The notes under the pieces are model-generated. The model searched no databases. It saw only the letters and a list, made by a program, of their open reading frames with translations, and was not told where the DNA came from. From the NCBI GenBank assembly GCA_921293015.1, contig OV121082.1, positions 45,218,971 to 45,282,970 of the forward strand: 64,000 nucleotides of DNA, in the 5' to 3' direction. Position numbers and translations under genes: made by a program. Positions 47,101 to 60,000 of the stretch are shown here, one piece after another (position 1 is the stretch's first letter; each line of letters begins with the position of its first letter). This stretch comes from Phorcus lineatus (lineage: Eukaryota > Mollusca > Gastropoda > Trochida > Trochidae).

Positions 47101-50100
47101 ACTGGTGATTTTCAAACGTGAATGTGATAGGAAAATAATGAAGAGAGGAAACATTGTTTGAGCAATAAAATTGTTGATTAATTGCTTTCAGGGAAATATG
47201 TTTACATGTTGCACTTTCCCAACTGTAAAGAAATGCCTGAATCAGTTGTTTTACTTAATTGCAAACTTGTAACACAAGATACTAGACATGTTGTAAGGTG
47301 TTTTTCATTGTCTGCTCACGAGATCAAAGCGTTTTAGAAATTCACTAATATTTTTACAAAGATAACAGGCTGTAAGCTAGACATGACTATTTATACATGT
47401 AATTTCAAACTTTGGTAAAAAATATAAACATTTATGAAATCTGTGATTAAAATTGTTTATCTAGACCATACCATGTACTTCTGGATCTCAATGTTAAATT
47501 GAATATGAGTACAAAGTCAAGTCAAAAGATATCCCTTCTGCAATCATAACCTTACATCATAGAGTGCCTGGACCCAAATAAGTGACAGAACAGTATTTTT
47601 CTAAACAAGTTTGTAGATATTTGCGTTGGAGTTTTGCACTCAAATGAAATAACTTTGTTTGTCTGTGTTAAAGATTAATTAATTTGTTAATACTTTTATA
47701 ACATTTTGCTTTTTATACAAATTGAACATGCCAGTCATTAATTGATTTTGTTCATTTTTATTAGAACTTTGTAATTTGATTAAATTCTATAAAAGATTCA
47801 AGATAGGATATGACATGACAAGAATTAATGTAATGAAGATATTCTATATTATGTTTTGTTATGCTTGTAATAACACCAAAACATTGAATTTTGTTGTTGT
47901 TTGACCATTAGGAGATCTGTCATACACAGTTATATCAATTTGGTTAGGGTTAATAACGCCTACAAGGAAGAATGCCTACAGTGATTGTTGTGACAGCGAC
48001 ACGCATACCTGCACACAAGTGAACTGTTCCAATTACTTCCGAATAATGACTACAATAGAGCATTATCTGACAATGCATTTAACAGGTATATCAATTACGC
48101 ATACTTTTGAGAGGGAATTGCTCAAATGAATCAAAACAATCCTTTTAATCTAAATCTAAGTAAAATCTTAAACGTTCTCAAGTCATCTTAATAAGCAGGA
48201 ACTATCAGTTTTGTAAGCAGTACTCTTCGTGCGAAGGAACCGTAGTACTTTATAATGTGTGTTAACAAAATGTTTCTTATTAACCATGTCAAATCCAAAG
48301 AAAACAAAACTATATGTGCTAACAATTATTCCGAAAAAAGGACATTTGACTATACTAACTAAACAATTCCAGACAGACAACAAAGTCCAACACATCTAAA
48401 TTAACAACTGCAACCATCTACTGGACCAAATGGAACTTTGCTATCTGCCCATGATGTTTCAACAAAAAGTTTTAGCCAGGTATTTTTGCTGTTAAGTTCA
48501 GAAACCCACCCCTCCCTTTTGTTATTTTTTGTCTTTATCCTTTTTTTGTTGAGTGCTTCCTGAACTTAAAGGGTTCGGTGACACCCCCCCTCCCCCAACT
48601 CAATGAAAATATGTTATCACCCCTGTGGACACTGAATGTGAGTTTATTCCATTCAAAAGATGTCATATTTCATGAACAAGCGTATAATAAATGGAAATCT
48701 TTCATGCTGGAAGTGAGATATGTAACAATGGAAAAATATGTTTGACACAGCTATGACGTCAATGAAGAATCCCTAACTTAAACCGTTCATCTCCCCCGTG
48801 TGAATAATAAAACCATGAAATACTACAAGTGAAGATCATATATTATGCTCTTTGTTATCTGTCAAGGTTAATGGCACTGGAATAAATAGTCTCCTTTGTC
48901 CTAGATGTGCTTCCTAACTAGGTCATGGGTGACATATGACTGATTTCCCAGGTAAAATGGGTCACAACTGAAAAGATTGACACTGGTCAATAATGTCTTA
49001 AACAATAAAATTTTTTTTTTTTTTTTGCTTTTTAAAACCCAATTTAAGGTCTGTATGACTTTAAAGTTTTTTAATTTTAGTAAAGAAAATTTTTTTTCTT
49101 CACATTTCACCTTTTTAAGGGTTTGGTTTACTCTATGAACTGGTATGCCATAAGACATTATAATCACTAGTGGTTTATTTGTTTTTGAACTACTCATGGA
49201 CATTGTGTTGAGAAAAACTTGAAATGGTCGATATGTTATTGAAAAAAAGGCGTTCTTTAACCAACAGATTCAATAGACCCTCAGAGTAGGTATCAAATAG
49301 AGGGATGACACTAGTTGGAGACTTAAGGTTCAATAAACGTAATTATGAATTATCTAATGATATACTTCTCTTTGGTAATGGTAAATTTTACTGTTAAACT
49401 TGTGGCTTACTCACAACCTTATAGCGGTTTAGACCCTCTTTTATGATCTTAAAGCTCCCTTCAATAATAGGTGCCCTTAGTGATAACACTGAGTTGGGAT
49501 TAACTATTCTAAGGGAGCTTAGACAAAAGGGCCTTGGTTTCCTTTCATGAATGCCGCCAATGACCAAAATACTGCCAAAGCAGCGCTAAACAATAACTCT
49601 TTCACTCCTTTCATGAATCACCAATGTGAGGGTCAGTCATTTAGATTTAAATTATGATTTGAATTATATTGTAATTTAACTGAAATGTAAGGAAAGGAAG
49701 TGAAATTTAGCTTTATTGTTTAGTAAACTTTGTGAAAGCAGCCCCTTCACCCAATTTTTACAAGAACTATATATATATGCTTTGGGTGCCCCTGCCCTTA
49801 CATGTAAGGTAGGATCACCTTGGTGTAAGGGGGCTCCTTGCAAGTGGACTTTGATGATGTGCTTTACCCTCAGCTCTTAATAGTCCCTGACATTTTATGA
49901 GAGGAAATACAGTTTTTCATTTAATGTAGAATGATGCCTAATAGATTTGTTTTTGAGCAAGACTCTAATTTTGTCTAATATGACATATTGGTTTTATTAA
50001 AGTAAATGTATCAAAATAACAGGAAATTTGACGCTAATATGCCTTAATAAATATATAGTTTTTACTTGTTTTGAACCTTTAATGCTGAAATTGGATTTTA

Positions 50101-50436
50101 CAAATTAAAAAGTAGCCATAAATATTATTAGATTAATTTTTCGTGAACTGTTAATTACTTTCACATTGCAAGATGGGATTTTTGCCATGAGCAAATACGT
50201 GTTTTCAGTTAGTAAGAAATTGTTACTTGAATGATACAAATTGATGGTGAAATGAGTTAAGTACTTGTAAAAGTTTTTTTATTGAATTTGTTGCAAATCC
50301 TGTTCTCTTATAGGATAACAGCTTATTATAAAAAGATTTAGAATATATCCCTCTCTGAGAGTGAAGAAATGTTTTCATGTTGTTATTTTGTTATATTTCG
50401 GATCTCACTATCCGCTAAACCATTCTCTCTAAACGG
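41151..50436 (+). other. Long AT-rich stretch: no gene supported
   Basis: Best read as CNOT6/6L intron 4. ORFs of 60-108 codons near 44349-44573, 45402-45710, 46099-46425 and 48901-49203 have no family resemblance. A T-run lies at 49011-49026. A hairpin (arms around 49434-49462 and 49510-49531, AGCTCCCT/AGGGAGCT) is the only structure noted. Confidence 0.45.
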
Positions 50437-50478
50437 GTAGTTCTGTCATAAATTCCTATACATCTTCTGTTCTAATAG

Positions 50479-50708
50479 GAGCTCTTCTTGAACTTGCAGC
50501 AGGTTCGTATAGCGGCAAAATATTGCCAGATAAACTACCTTGCAATATTTCAGCCAATGAAAACTTTGAAGGCATTGATAACATATTTGTTGTCAAACAG
50601 GCCTACCCAATGATTCAGTTGCCAAAAAACGCTATTGTGATGTATAAAGAAGACTCAAAGTCCAAAGTGCATAGTCGAATGAAGTTATGCTTTCCGAGAG
50701 CAATCTGA
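50479..50708 (+). pseudogene. Possible PIF/Harbinger transposase fragment
   Basis: An open stretch reads GALLELAAGSYSGKILPDKL, then IDNIFVVKQAYPMIQLPKN and SRMKLCFPRAI, ending in TGA. It resembles the end of a DDE_Tnp_4 domain, where a (V/F)VGDEAYPL-type motif precedes an R-rich N-x-R segment; the acidic residue appears replaced by KQ. Weak similarity judged by eye. Confidence 0.3.
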
Positions 50709-53700
50709 AATAACTTGGGGGTTTTGAATGATATTTTCAAAATGGGTCACAGAGTGCAAACTAAGTTTACTTGCATCAAATCAGATCTCTACATTTCTAG
50801 ACTGTGAAACGCTTGTATTCTACAGGGGTTGTAAAGGAATTAATGACCAAGCTACCACTGGGGAGAGAATGCTGCAAAACTAGAAACTTGTGTTTATTTT
50901 CCTACACAAATTTGTTGTTTGACCGCACCGTTAGATTAGTGTACTTGTCACCTGCACATCCTGTCCAAACAACCATTCAACCACAACAATCACTTGCACT
51001 GTTACGTGGCAGTCAGTACTTTGAGATGTACATACCAAAGAATTGTTTGACAGAAAGTAGTTTTCTTAAACTGTAACATGTAATGGGAAACGGTAGGAAT
51101 TTTCTTAGGATCTGTTCTAGGGAGGAATAGCAGCTGAAAGGGTAATTGTCAAACATGAAATGGCATTGAAAAGGAACTTTGCTTTCTCCATTTTCATCTT
51201 ATTCTCCTTTCTTCAGGATTGTGTAGGACCCTGTTTAAAAACTCAAACAAAAATGTCTTTGTATATTCAGTAAGCTGAGTGTTTGTGTCATGGAGGGGAT
51301 CCTTTTGTTGGTGGTCACTGATGCAATAACTGCCACATGACTTTCAGAATGTCATCTGATGTTGCTAAAAAATGTTAATTTATACAATGTTCCTATACAT
51401 AGTTGACTCGTTCAAATTTTGTACAGGAGATTATATCTGGACAAGTTGACATGACATTGACATCGTAAAAATGCATCATTTTTAGTTGAAATGGATCTTT
51501 ACATCTACATAATGCAGCAATTATAAAGAACATCTGTATGACATACAAAGACATTGTAGATTTATAGTTATGTGTAAATATATAATGCTGATGTGTCTTT
51601 TAGGGGTTAAAACTCCAGGGTGCCAAAAATCTTTTTAATTTCATCCAAAAAAACAACAACAATTTTACGACTTTGATTATTTCCCACAGGATTTCTCAAA
51701 AACTATATCATTAGGAAACTTCAGATTTTGTAGGTGTCTTTTAATGGTTACAAATACTAGATGAAAATTTTCTTTGTAATCATGACCAAAAACGCGAAAA
51801 CTACGAGTTTGATCATATATGTCACAATGTGTTTACCTTTAACTGTCCAAATATGTTATATCTTTTGTCCTTAGTACATGCTAGCTTCATGGAACTCTGA
51901 GCTCAATTTGATTCTTGTTCCTAGATCTGCCGTTCGAGGGTTACACTTCAACAGGTTTTTTTTATAACCATTAAAACAATGGCAGCTTAGTAAACATATT
52001 GTTCTGTCTGTCTCACTCAAAAATCAAACTTTTCCCTTCCTTTCAAGTACAACCCCATTGTTTTAGCTTTGGAAATTCTCTGAACAGATAGGGTTTGTAA
52101 TCTCTTCTGCATTTTGTATGTGTCAAAGAGGATATATTCTGTAGGCTACATTTTCAAAATAAACACTAGATTCAACATTCCAGTCAGTTTAAGTAGAGAT
52201 ACATCTGTGTATGTTGACATTCATGTATCACATCATGTCAGCAGAGTGCAAGTCAACATTTTGGTGGCAATCTCCATGATTAACCTGACCTGTTTGTACC
52301 CATCAAGAAGGAAGCAGCAAGCCTGAGCCAATCCACACCCCACTTTTGTCCAGTTATTGAAAGCTTTACCTTCGATTGCCCTCACTGCCATTCTTCTCTT
52401 TCTTCTAGTTAGCTGCTATGGTTATTATTTCCTATAGTCAATGCAGTTTTGTGCAAAGCAGAGCTTGTTTACATGTTTATTTTGTTGAAATGTGAAAAGG
52501 GCTTTGAATATGTCTGTCAACTTATTTCTATAACTGTGAGTGATACATTTATTTCTATTCTTTACGATTCATGTTTATGGAGGAATGTTTGGAAAAAGTA
52601 CTGCAGAAGGACCCCAAATTATCAGAATTGTAAATGTTTATGATAGTTTTATTACCAGGTAGACCTGAATGCTTTAAAGCATGAGAATGTCACATGATCT
52701 TCAGGAAATAAAAATAATTCTGTAGATTAAAGCACCTTGACAAAGAACAGACACAAGGCTAGCCTTGTATTGCGATTAAAAAACTTCACATTAATATGCT
52801 GGCAGTGTCTTGATGGATCACTTTGGAGTGAAAAATGAATGATGAAGGAAATACATTGATGTTACTTTCAAAAGTCATTCTCTTTCATTGGCAAACTATC
52901 CACACAAGAAAACTGTTCCAGATCATAAGATTTTAAACTCTGCAACTGTCAAACTGTTGCAATATGAAACAAGAACATGTCAAGATTGAACTAAGCTTAA
53001 AATATGACTACTCCAAAATGAGGCAGTGTAGTTCAAAGGCTGGTTGACTTAGATGTGATGGACTGGATTGGAAAAAATGGAGAAGATTGTGAATAAAGGG
53101 AAAATGAAGCAATGATGCACACTGACAACCAGGGTTGAGGGGTTTTCAGAGTGAAGAAGGGGATATGGGGACAAGGGGAGTCCCCTTCTGTTCCCTTGTT
53201 CCCCTTACTTCCTGGTTGAACATATTGTTTTATTCATGCTGACACTTCCTTTCTCAGTGGAGATTTTGATTTCGGGAGAATTAGAAAAAATGAATGGGTG
53301 CGTGCATAAAGGTTGTGTTCTGCCTCAACTAGCTTTAGTTAAATGATATATTGAATACACTATTCAACAACCAGTCTGTGCAGGAAGCAAAGGGAAAAGG
53401 ATTTCATCATTTGTTTTGACTGTTAATATAGCCTACGTCCCCTAGCTTCCTGGTTACCTTATTACAGAGTAACTTATCATTATAAACCTATTCTTGGTGG
53501 TAATGGATACCTGAGAAGAGCTTTACAAACATAGATGATGGTTCTCCGCAGTCATTAAGTCATTAAGTCTAATGAAAGTTGATATTGTGTGTATTCATCA
53601 GCTAATCATGATCCTAGAGAGGTAGAGAATGGAAAGCAAGATTGATTATGAGGGAAGTGTTTAAATATTGGGTAGTGTATTAGTCATACATTAGTATTAG

Positions 53701-53880
53701 TGAATTAAAAAAAAACTTTGTTTACCTTCACATGTTTCCATTCCTGTGTAAAAAAAATTGTTCTTGCAGACATATATCACTTTCAGTGTTGTTGAAAGAT
53801 CTAAGTCAGTGCTTTTATATCTTTGATTTTATGTAACGGGAGGCAAGGTGTGAAGGTAAGGTAAGGTTATGCCTGCAGTG
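50709..53880 (+). other. No recognisable gene
   Basis: AT-rich. A 90-codon ORF at 50804-51076 next to the Harbinger-like fragment may be part of the same relic but has no clear match. A GC-rich hairpin (GGGGACAAGGG/CCCTTGTTCCCC) lies near 53168-53206. Confidence 0.4.
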
Positions 53881-54062
53881 GTCAATTGACACTGTCCTCA
53901 GGTGAGAGCTTGCCTGAGATTACCGAGATTCAGTCGGGTAACAGCCTGGTCCACCGGGTCGTGAACTCTGGAAGTGATGCCAGGCAGCTGTCACTGCTCT
54001 CTGAACATGAACTCTTACCTACCTGCACTTATATATGTAACGCTCTCCGGCTACCTACCTAA
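53881..54062 (+). other. GC-rich exon-like island, unassigned
   Basis: After an acceptor-like CACTGTCCTCAG (ending 53901), a 52-codon open frame reads GESLPEITEIQSGNSLVH, VVNSGSDARQLSLLSEHE and on to a TAA at 54060-54062. Its entry phase (1) fits CNOT6/6L exon 4. It could be an alternative terminal exon, a SINE with a chance ORF, or part of another gene. I recognise no homologue. Confidence 0.3.
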
Positions 54063-57000
54063 TAATAGCTACTAACATCACTCAATATGCCTTTACTCTA
54101 TCTCTACATCTTAGTTTCTCTGTGCTTGTCTTTGTATCTTTGTTTTAATTAATTTCTTACTTTTAGTTTCTGTATATTGTCTCTTTTATTAAGAAAAAAA
54201 TATCAACAAACAGTTCACAGATGTTTGCTTTACAGAAGTGACATTTCAAACAAATTTGCCTCATGATACTGATAATTTTGGAAATCTTTTTTTTGTCAGT
54301 AACAATATATAGTACACAGAATTTTGCTGTTTCTTAGTGACAAAAACCAGATCCTTGGCGTCATAATAGTTACAATATAAAGTACAAAAATCTTTCCTTC
54401 ACATGAGTAACATTGCACAGTACACAAATATTTGCTTCCTAATAGTGATAATACACAGAACACAAATATTTCTTTCACAACATTGACAATAAATGGATCA
54501 TCGCTTCACAACAGTTATTAGGGACTTGTAAAATCTATAGATACACAAGTACATTTATTATTTTATAATTGTCAATCAATGTAACATATATATCCTATTG
54601 TTTGTTTTCTAACATTCAAACATTAATATCTTCTACATATAAATGTAACAACATTAAAATTTTTATAATGGAGTGCAACAATATGACTTTTCTTTTAAAA
54701 AGTCAAAGCATCTTTGTATCTTGGTAACATTCTGTCCTGTTTATTTTGCATGAACTCATGACATGCAAGGAAGATAAAAAGGTCAAATGATGACAAACTT
54801 ATTTCTCCCTTGTGCCAACAATCTGAATAAGATAACAGTTCAAGGATACTTATGATTGTAGTGATACAGAATTTTTTCTATGGTTTGCTAGTTCAAATAA
54901 AATATTGACAATAGTTACTTCTTTGAGTTGTATATTATTGTCAGAGGAGTCTTCTCTTTTGAATTCTCCTTGATGTTTTTTAGTTTGTGTTTATTTTCTA
55001 AACGTTTAGTCATTTTCAGATGTACAAAGTATACAGTCCAATTATAAAGATAAGTTATCATGTTACTTATAACACAAAAGTAATTTCAATATTTTGACTG
55101 TCGTTATCAAGTTTGCATTTTCAAATCTTTGAATAATTCAGTATCGGCATGAACATCGGAATTTTTTATCAGTTCAACTGTATAATAAATTGTTTTCCAT
55201 TTCCTTATGTCTTTCAGTTTTTGTTTTTGTTTATTCATGAGTCGTGTTAAGTACGCTATATCTCATTCACCTCTGTCCGGTTGGTCACATCTCAAGGATA
55301 TTATCATCTAACAGCTCATCATGACATGCATATGACGCAAGAAATGTGAGCAAGTAGATATAACTAACAGACATCCTGCTGTCTCTTTGGTAGAGACTCG
55401 GACCACATGCCTGTCCAACATTCACGTATCTCTTAGATCTTACATACACAAAACATCCTGACACTTCTGATTTTGTTACGAGCATTTCTTACATCATATT
55501 GTACTTCTGTACTGTCTCATTGCTTGCAAGTTTCTTTGTACTTTTGTCACTGAACAACATGTTTCTTTCCTTGTTGAGATTTCTGGTTTGTGTTTTAAAG
55601 GCTAAGTATTTGTCAAAGTAATTATTTTTAAGGAAGATTAAAAAGGGTTATTTTCAACCAATGAGGTCTATTTTCCTGACCATTTATATTATCAATTCTT
55701 ATTTGAAGTTTAAGTTAACAATGTCAACTTTCAAATATTAAGAATGTTGTAGGTTAGGGCGATTTATATTTTAGGTTAAATAAATAATGGCAAAAATTAG
55801 TTTTTCAACATGGACTAAGCCTTGACTGGTTTACAAGGACTTTATAAATACAACTGTAAAAAAAGGTTTTAATTTTGTTCATAGTTATGGAGCAGGATAA
55901 TTGCTAACTGTAAATACAAAGTTAACACTGTTGTTTTTGTTACTTAAGATATCACATATATGATCTTTCATAAAGAAGAAAAAACACCTGTAACGCAAAG
56001 GCTTTTAGATTAAAATTGGTCTTAGGGAAATGAATGAATCTATTTTGTTTTTTTATGTGGTATGATACTTTAAAAAAATAAGACATATATACTAAGAAAA
56101 TATTTGTTTGTACATTATCATATATATGAGATGAAAAGATGTTTTAACATTTATAGGTTATGAATATATATTAGAATTACCTGTGATAGTTTGACAGGTG
56201 GCTGATTATAGTAGGTACTACAAAATAGATATACAGAATGTTTGAAATATCGTTAAATGTGTTTAAGCTCCTGAATCCTAAAGTGGTAACTGGTTTTGAA
56301 ACATTACAATATAAAAGATTGCAAAGTAGGGAGCTTTCATAGTGGAGCATCTGTTTATTGTCCTTGTGTTTTTGATAGACATGTTTTTGTCTATTGTTGT
56401 CTGTGACAACAGAAACTTGAAGCAGAAGCTTTTTTAAGGTAAACCCTGAAGATTTTAGTTGCTTACACAAAGCAAGATCCAGTTCAAATACATGGATTAG
56501 TATACTCCAAATAGAGGTAGTTTCGTCATGAATTCCTATACAACCTCTGTTCTTATACTAACGTGTCTTGGCCTTAAAAAGAAGAAGCCTTCTTGAATGT
56601 AATCAAATTTAGTTGTGCAATCAGCGATGCCGTTTCAAAAGTTATCATTCAATACACCTCAGTTTTTTGTATGGTTACTTTTAAAAAATAAAACAAATAT
56701 ACTGAAACAATATTTGTTCATTTTTTTCTGAAAGCTTTGCATCTGATGAAATTACCTTTTAAATACTTTCTGTAAGTAACTTAATGAACATACTATTTCT
56801 CTGAATTGATTATAATATTTTTGTACTCCAGTGTGTGAGGAACCATCATCCTCTGATTGTTCTTGATGTCATAGTGAACCAAGAATGAAATGCTTATTCA
56901 AATAAGTCTGAAAGTGTTGAATGAATTAAAGTCAAGTGACAAGGCTACATGGCTACAAGGCATTAGTTTCCAATGAAGGACATCTAACTTTGTGGGAGGC

Positions 57001-60000
57001 ACAAGGAGGATATCTAATACTTTCTACCCATCCCTGATATTCGAGTAGGGATAAGCTGTGTGACTCACTGGAATTTCCTCTTGTAATGAAGGGATCAAAG
57101 AATTTGCACATTCTTCAATTATGCCTTAAATGGTTTTGAATTGGACAAAAATATCTTCTCCTTATTTTTTATAGAATATATACATAGATATAAGGGTGAA
57201 ATCTACCTGACCCATATGTACTTCCTCCACCAATTTACGTCCTTATCAGAATTCACAAATTTTTTGTAAATGTTTCAAGTAATCATTCCTCTATTCAACT
57301 TATTGATATATCTCAGACTTGTGATGAAATGTTTTTCCTAAAAATATTTCAAAAGTGATGTAAACATTTTTTAGCTGTTTCCATTCTAGAAGATTATGTA
57401 ATTGGTAAAATTGATTTTAGAATGTTTTTTAAGAGTTTAAATTTAGAATTCTCTACTTTACAATGTAAAGTGAATTGCAGTAAATCTCATATCCAATAGC
57501 ACCTTTTCAGGAAATCTATGGAGGAGGACCATTGATTTTCTTTGCTTATAGTCTCTCTTCAAGGACAAATTTTTTTAAGGAAGCAATGGGCAGATGGTAG
57601 AAAATAGGTAAATAGATATAAACGGTAGGTATCAAAAATAGATGCTTATACAATAATCCCCCCTGAATAACAGGAACAGATGTCTAACTTAACCACATGA
57701 TTCTCCTGCCAAACTGCCAGTGTTTTCATGTAACCATCATGTCTACTCAATCTATGACAGTCTATGTCATACTTTCTGATACTTACATGAAGATGTGTAG
57801 ACATGAAAAGCACCCAACAGAGATGTACAAAACTAAGTGGCTTTGAAACCATGGCAACAAGGAAAGACTTTATCTCTCTAATTTCCCCAGCTCCTAATCC
57901 TCTTAGTGTAAAAACACTGTTTTTCATGCTTCTGGTCTTTGTGCTGTAGAACAAGAGACACACAAACCTTCAATCCCCAGGCTTACCTTCAACTCAGGAC
58001 CAGTCAACACAACTATATGATACACGCTAATAGGGAAATTGAACTTTACACCAATTATATTCAGTGAATGTAAATTATCTTCCCCTTGGCACGTTAGTTT
58101 TTACATAAAACATGAACTAAAAGTAGTCTGGGAATTGTGTTTATTCAGTGTTTAAGTAGAAATGAATTTTCTTTCACATACTTTTACTACTAATGAGTGA
58201 ATTTTGAGTAAACACACAGATACCAATTGTTCAATCACATTTGTTGCCACTTCACAAAAGATCTTTCAATGTCAAACCCCACCACAACATGATAATAGCA
58301 AGTCACGAAATAGCACCATCACTCCAAACCCCTAAACACCAAAACTACAGCCCAGAAGACCATCTGAAAATTTAACCTGCATTTGTCACTAAAATCAAGA
58401 CACTTTGAGCTCTTCTCCATCCCACTCATAACTAAAGTTTGCACCTGAAATAGCTAAGCTAAACCCACTCAAACCCATTGAATACCTCAAATCATTACTC
58501 AGACCACCCCACTCTGAATATGAGCTTGCTTTCAGCCCCTGAAAAACTCTGCCCTATTCAAACCACATCTAAAAAGATCCATTGCACCATAACTTGCCCA
58601 GCCCTGTCTTATCCAAGAAAACCTAAACCCTTCCTTAGTTGTGTGCTACTTGACATTGAAGGTTATTTTTCCTTCATTAATCCATGTAGTTAAAAGGTTT
58701 TATTTATATGCATCAACATCATAAGAGGCAAACAAGCATTGATTAGCTTCTTAAGTGTTTTTCTGCTCATTTAAGAACATGAGCAGGTAAGTAGACATTT
58801 CCTATGGTGAGTTCAGATGTAAGGATGTATTTCTGGAAGCTGTCAGTAACTGATGATGACAACACTAAGTTGAAGCATGTGGGAAGTCCTGCATCGACTC
58901 TTGGTCAACTGCCGATTCTGCCTCGTTAAGTCTGTACTCTCCAACTCCGTATGTCATAATGATCCTAATCATCCCCCAGCCATCTGCTATCGATTTGACC
59001 CAATTCATTTATGGAAATCTTGGCCAGGTTTGCTTTATGAATCTACCATAATGATGGCCATGAGGCAGTAACCCTGTCTTCACAATCAGCCTGTGAAGAA
59101 TCTATATCAAAGTACTTGCTTGAAGCTGCTCTGTAGAAGATGCTGTAGGCCAGGCAGACCTACAGACAAACCAGTTTATTGATTTCTTCCTCGTTCCTTC
59201 TATCACTGCTATTGCTTCTCCTTCTCTGTTGTTATTTTCTCTCGTTCCCCATCAGCTGACTGATCTAACCAGTGCCAATATTGTGGCCTGGTTCCTCTGA
59301 CAGGGGACACGGGAATCTTGATTGGATTGTCCAAACTGTCACACTGGTGGAAGATGACTGCTAACCTGAACATGAGGATGGAGGAGATTGCTGCCACTAG
59401 GGCAGTGCTGCCATCTCACCAGCTTGCTGGATCTCTGACTCATTCTCCGCTCAGATATCAAAAAGATCCGTCTTTTATAAAGGATGTCTGATGAAACCTA
59501 TGCCAGATTTGTCCTCCAATGTACCAGAATTGCTTTCTTCAAACTCCCAAATATCACAATGCTGAATCTGAATGGAGACGAATTCTGAAGCCCTCACTGC
59601 TAAAATAGCCATAGGTCATATTGTTGTATGAAACTTACTACAAAGCACTAAGCTTAGAACTAGAACTTCTCCTCTTCTCAGAAAGTGGTTGTCTTTTTAT
59701 TATTTCTAATTAAACAGAGAAGTTTTACATCAAAAGACTCAACATTGAGATAGACAAGAAAGCTTGTTCTTCATCAATATTCTCAATATAGTCAGATGTT
59801 TCAAGAAACATTTTACTGCACTATCACTTCAGTGTAACTGTCTATAAATATGTCAGCTGATGTGTCTACTCCATCCAAAACTTTGCTCAAAAATTATGGA
59901 ATCTTCTGTTTAGTTGAAGTATTTTCTAACTCATTTTTCATAGCATAGAAATTCAGCCCACCATATAATTGACGAAATAAGTAACATAATTATAAATAGG

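Noticed and set aside
49011..49026. Poly-T tract
   Set aside because: Could be the tail of a reverse-strand retroposon, but no flanking duplication or body was identified.
57646..57963. 105-codon reverse-strand ORF
   Set aside because: No recognisable motif, no splice context and no neighbouring exon.
58860..59600. GC-richer region resembling decayed gag or polyprotein
   Set aside because: Frames are broken every 20-60 codons and no diagnostic motif (zinc knuckle, protease, RT) could be read.
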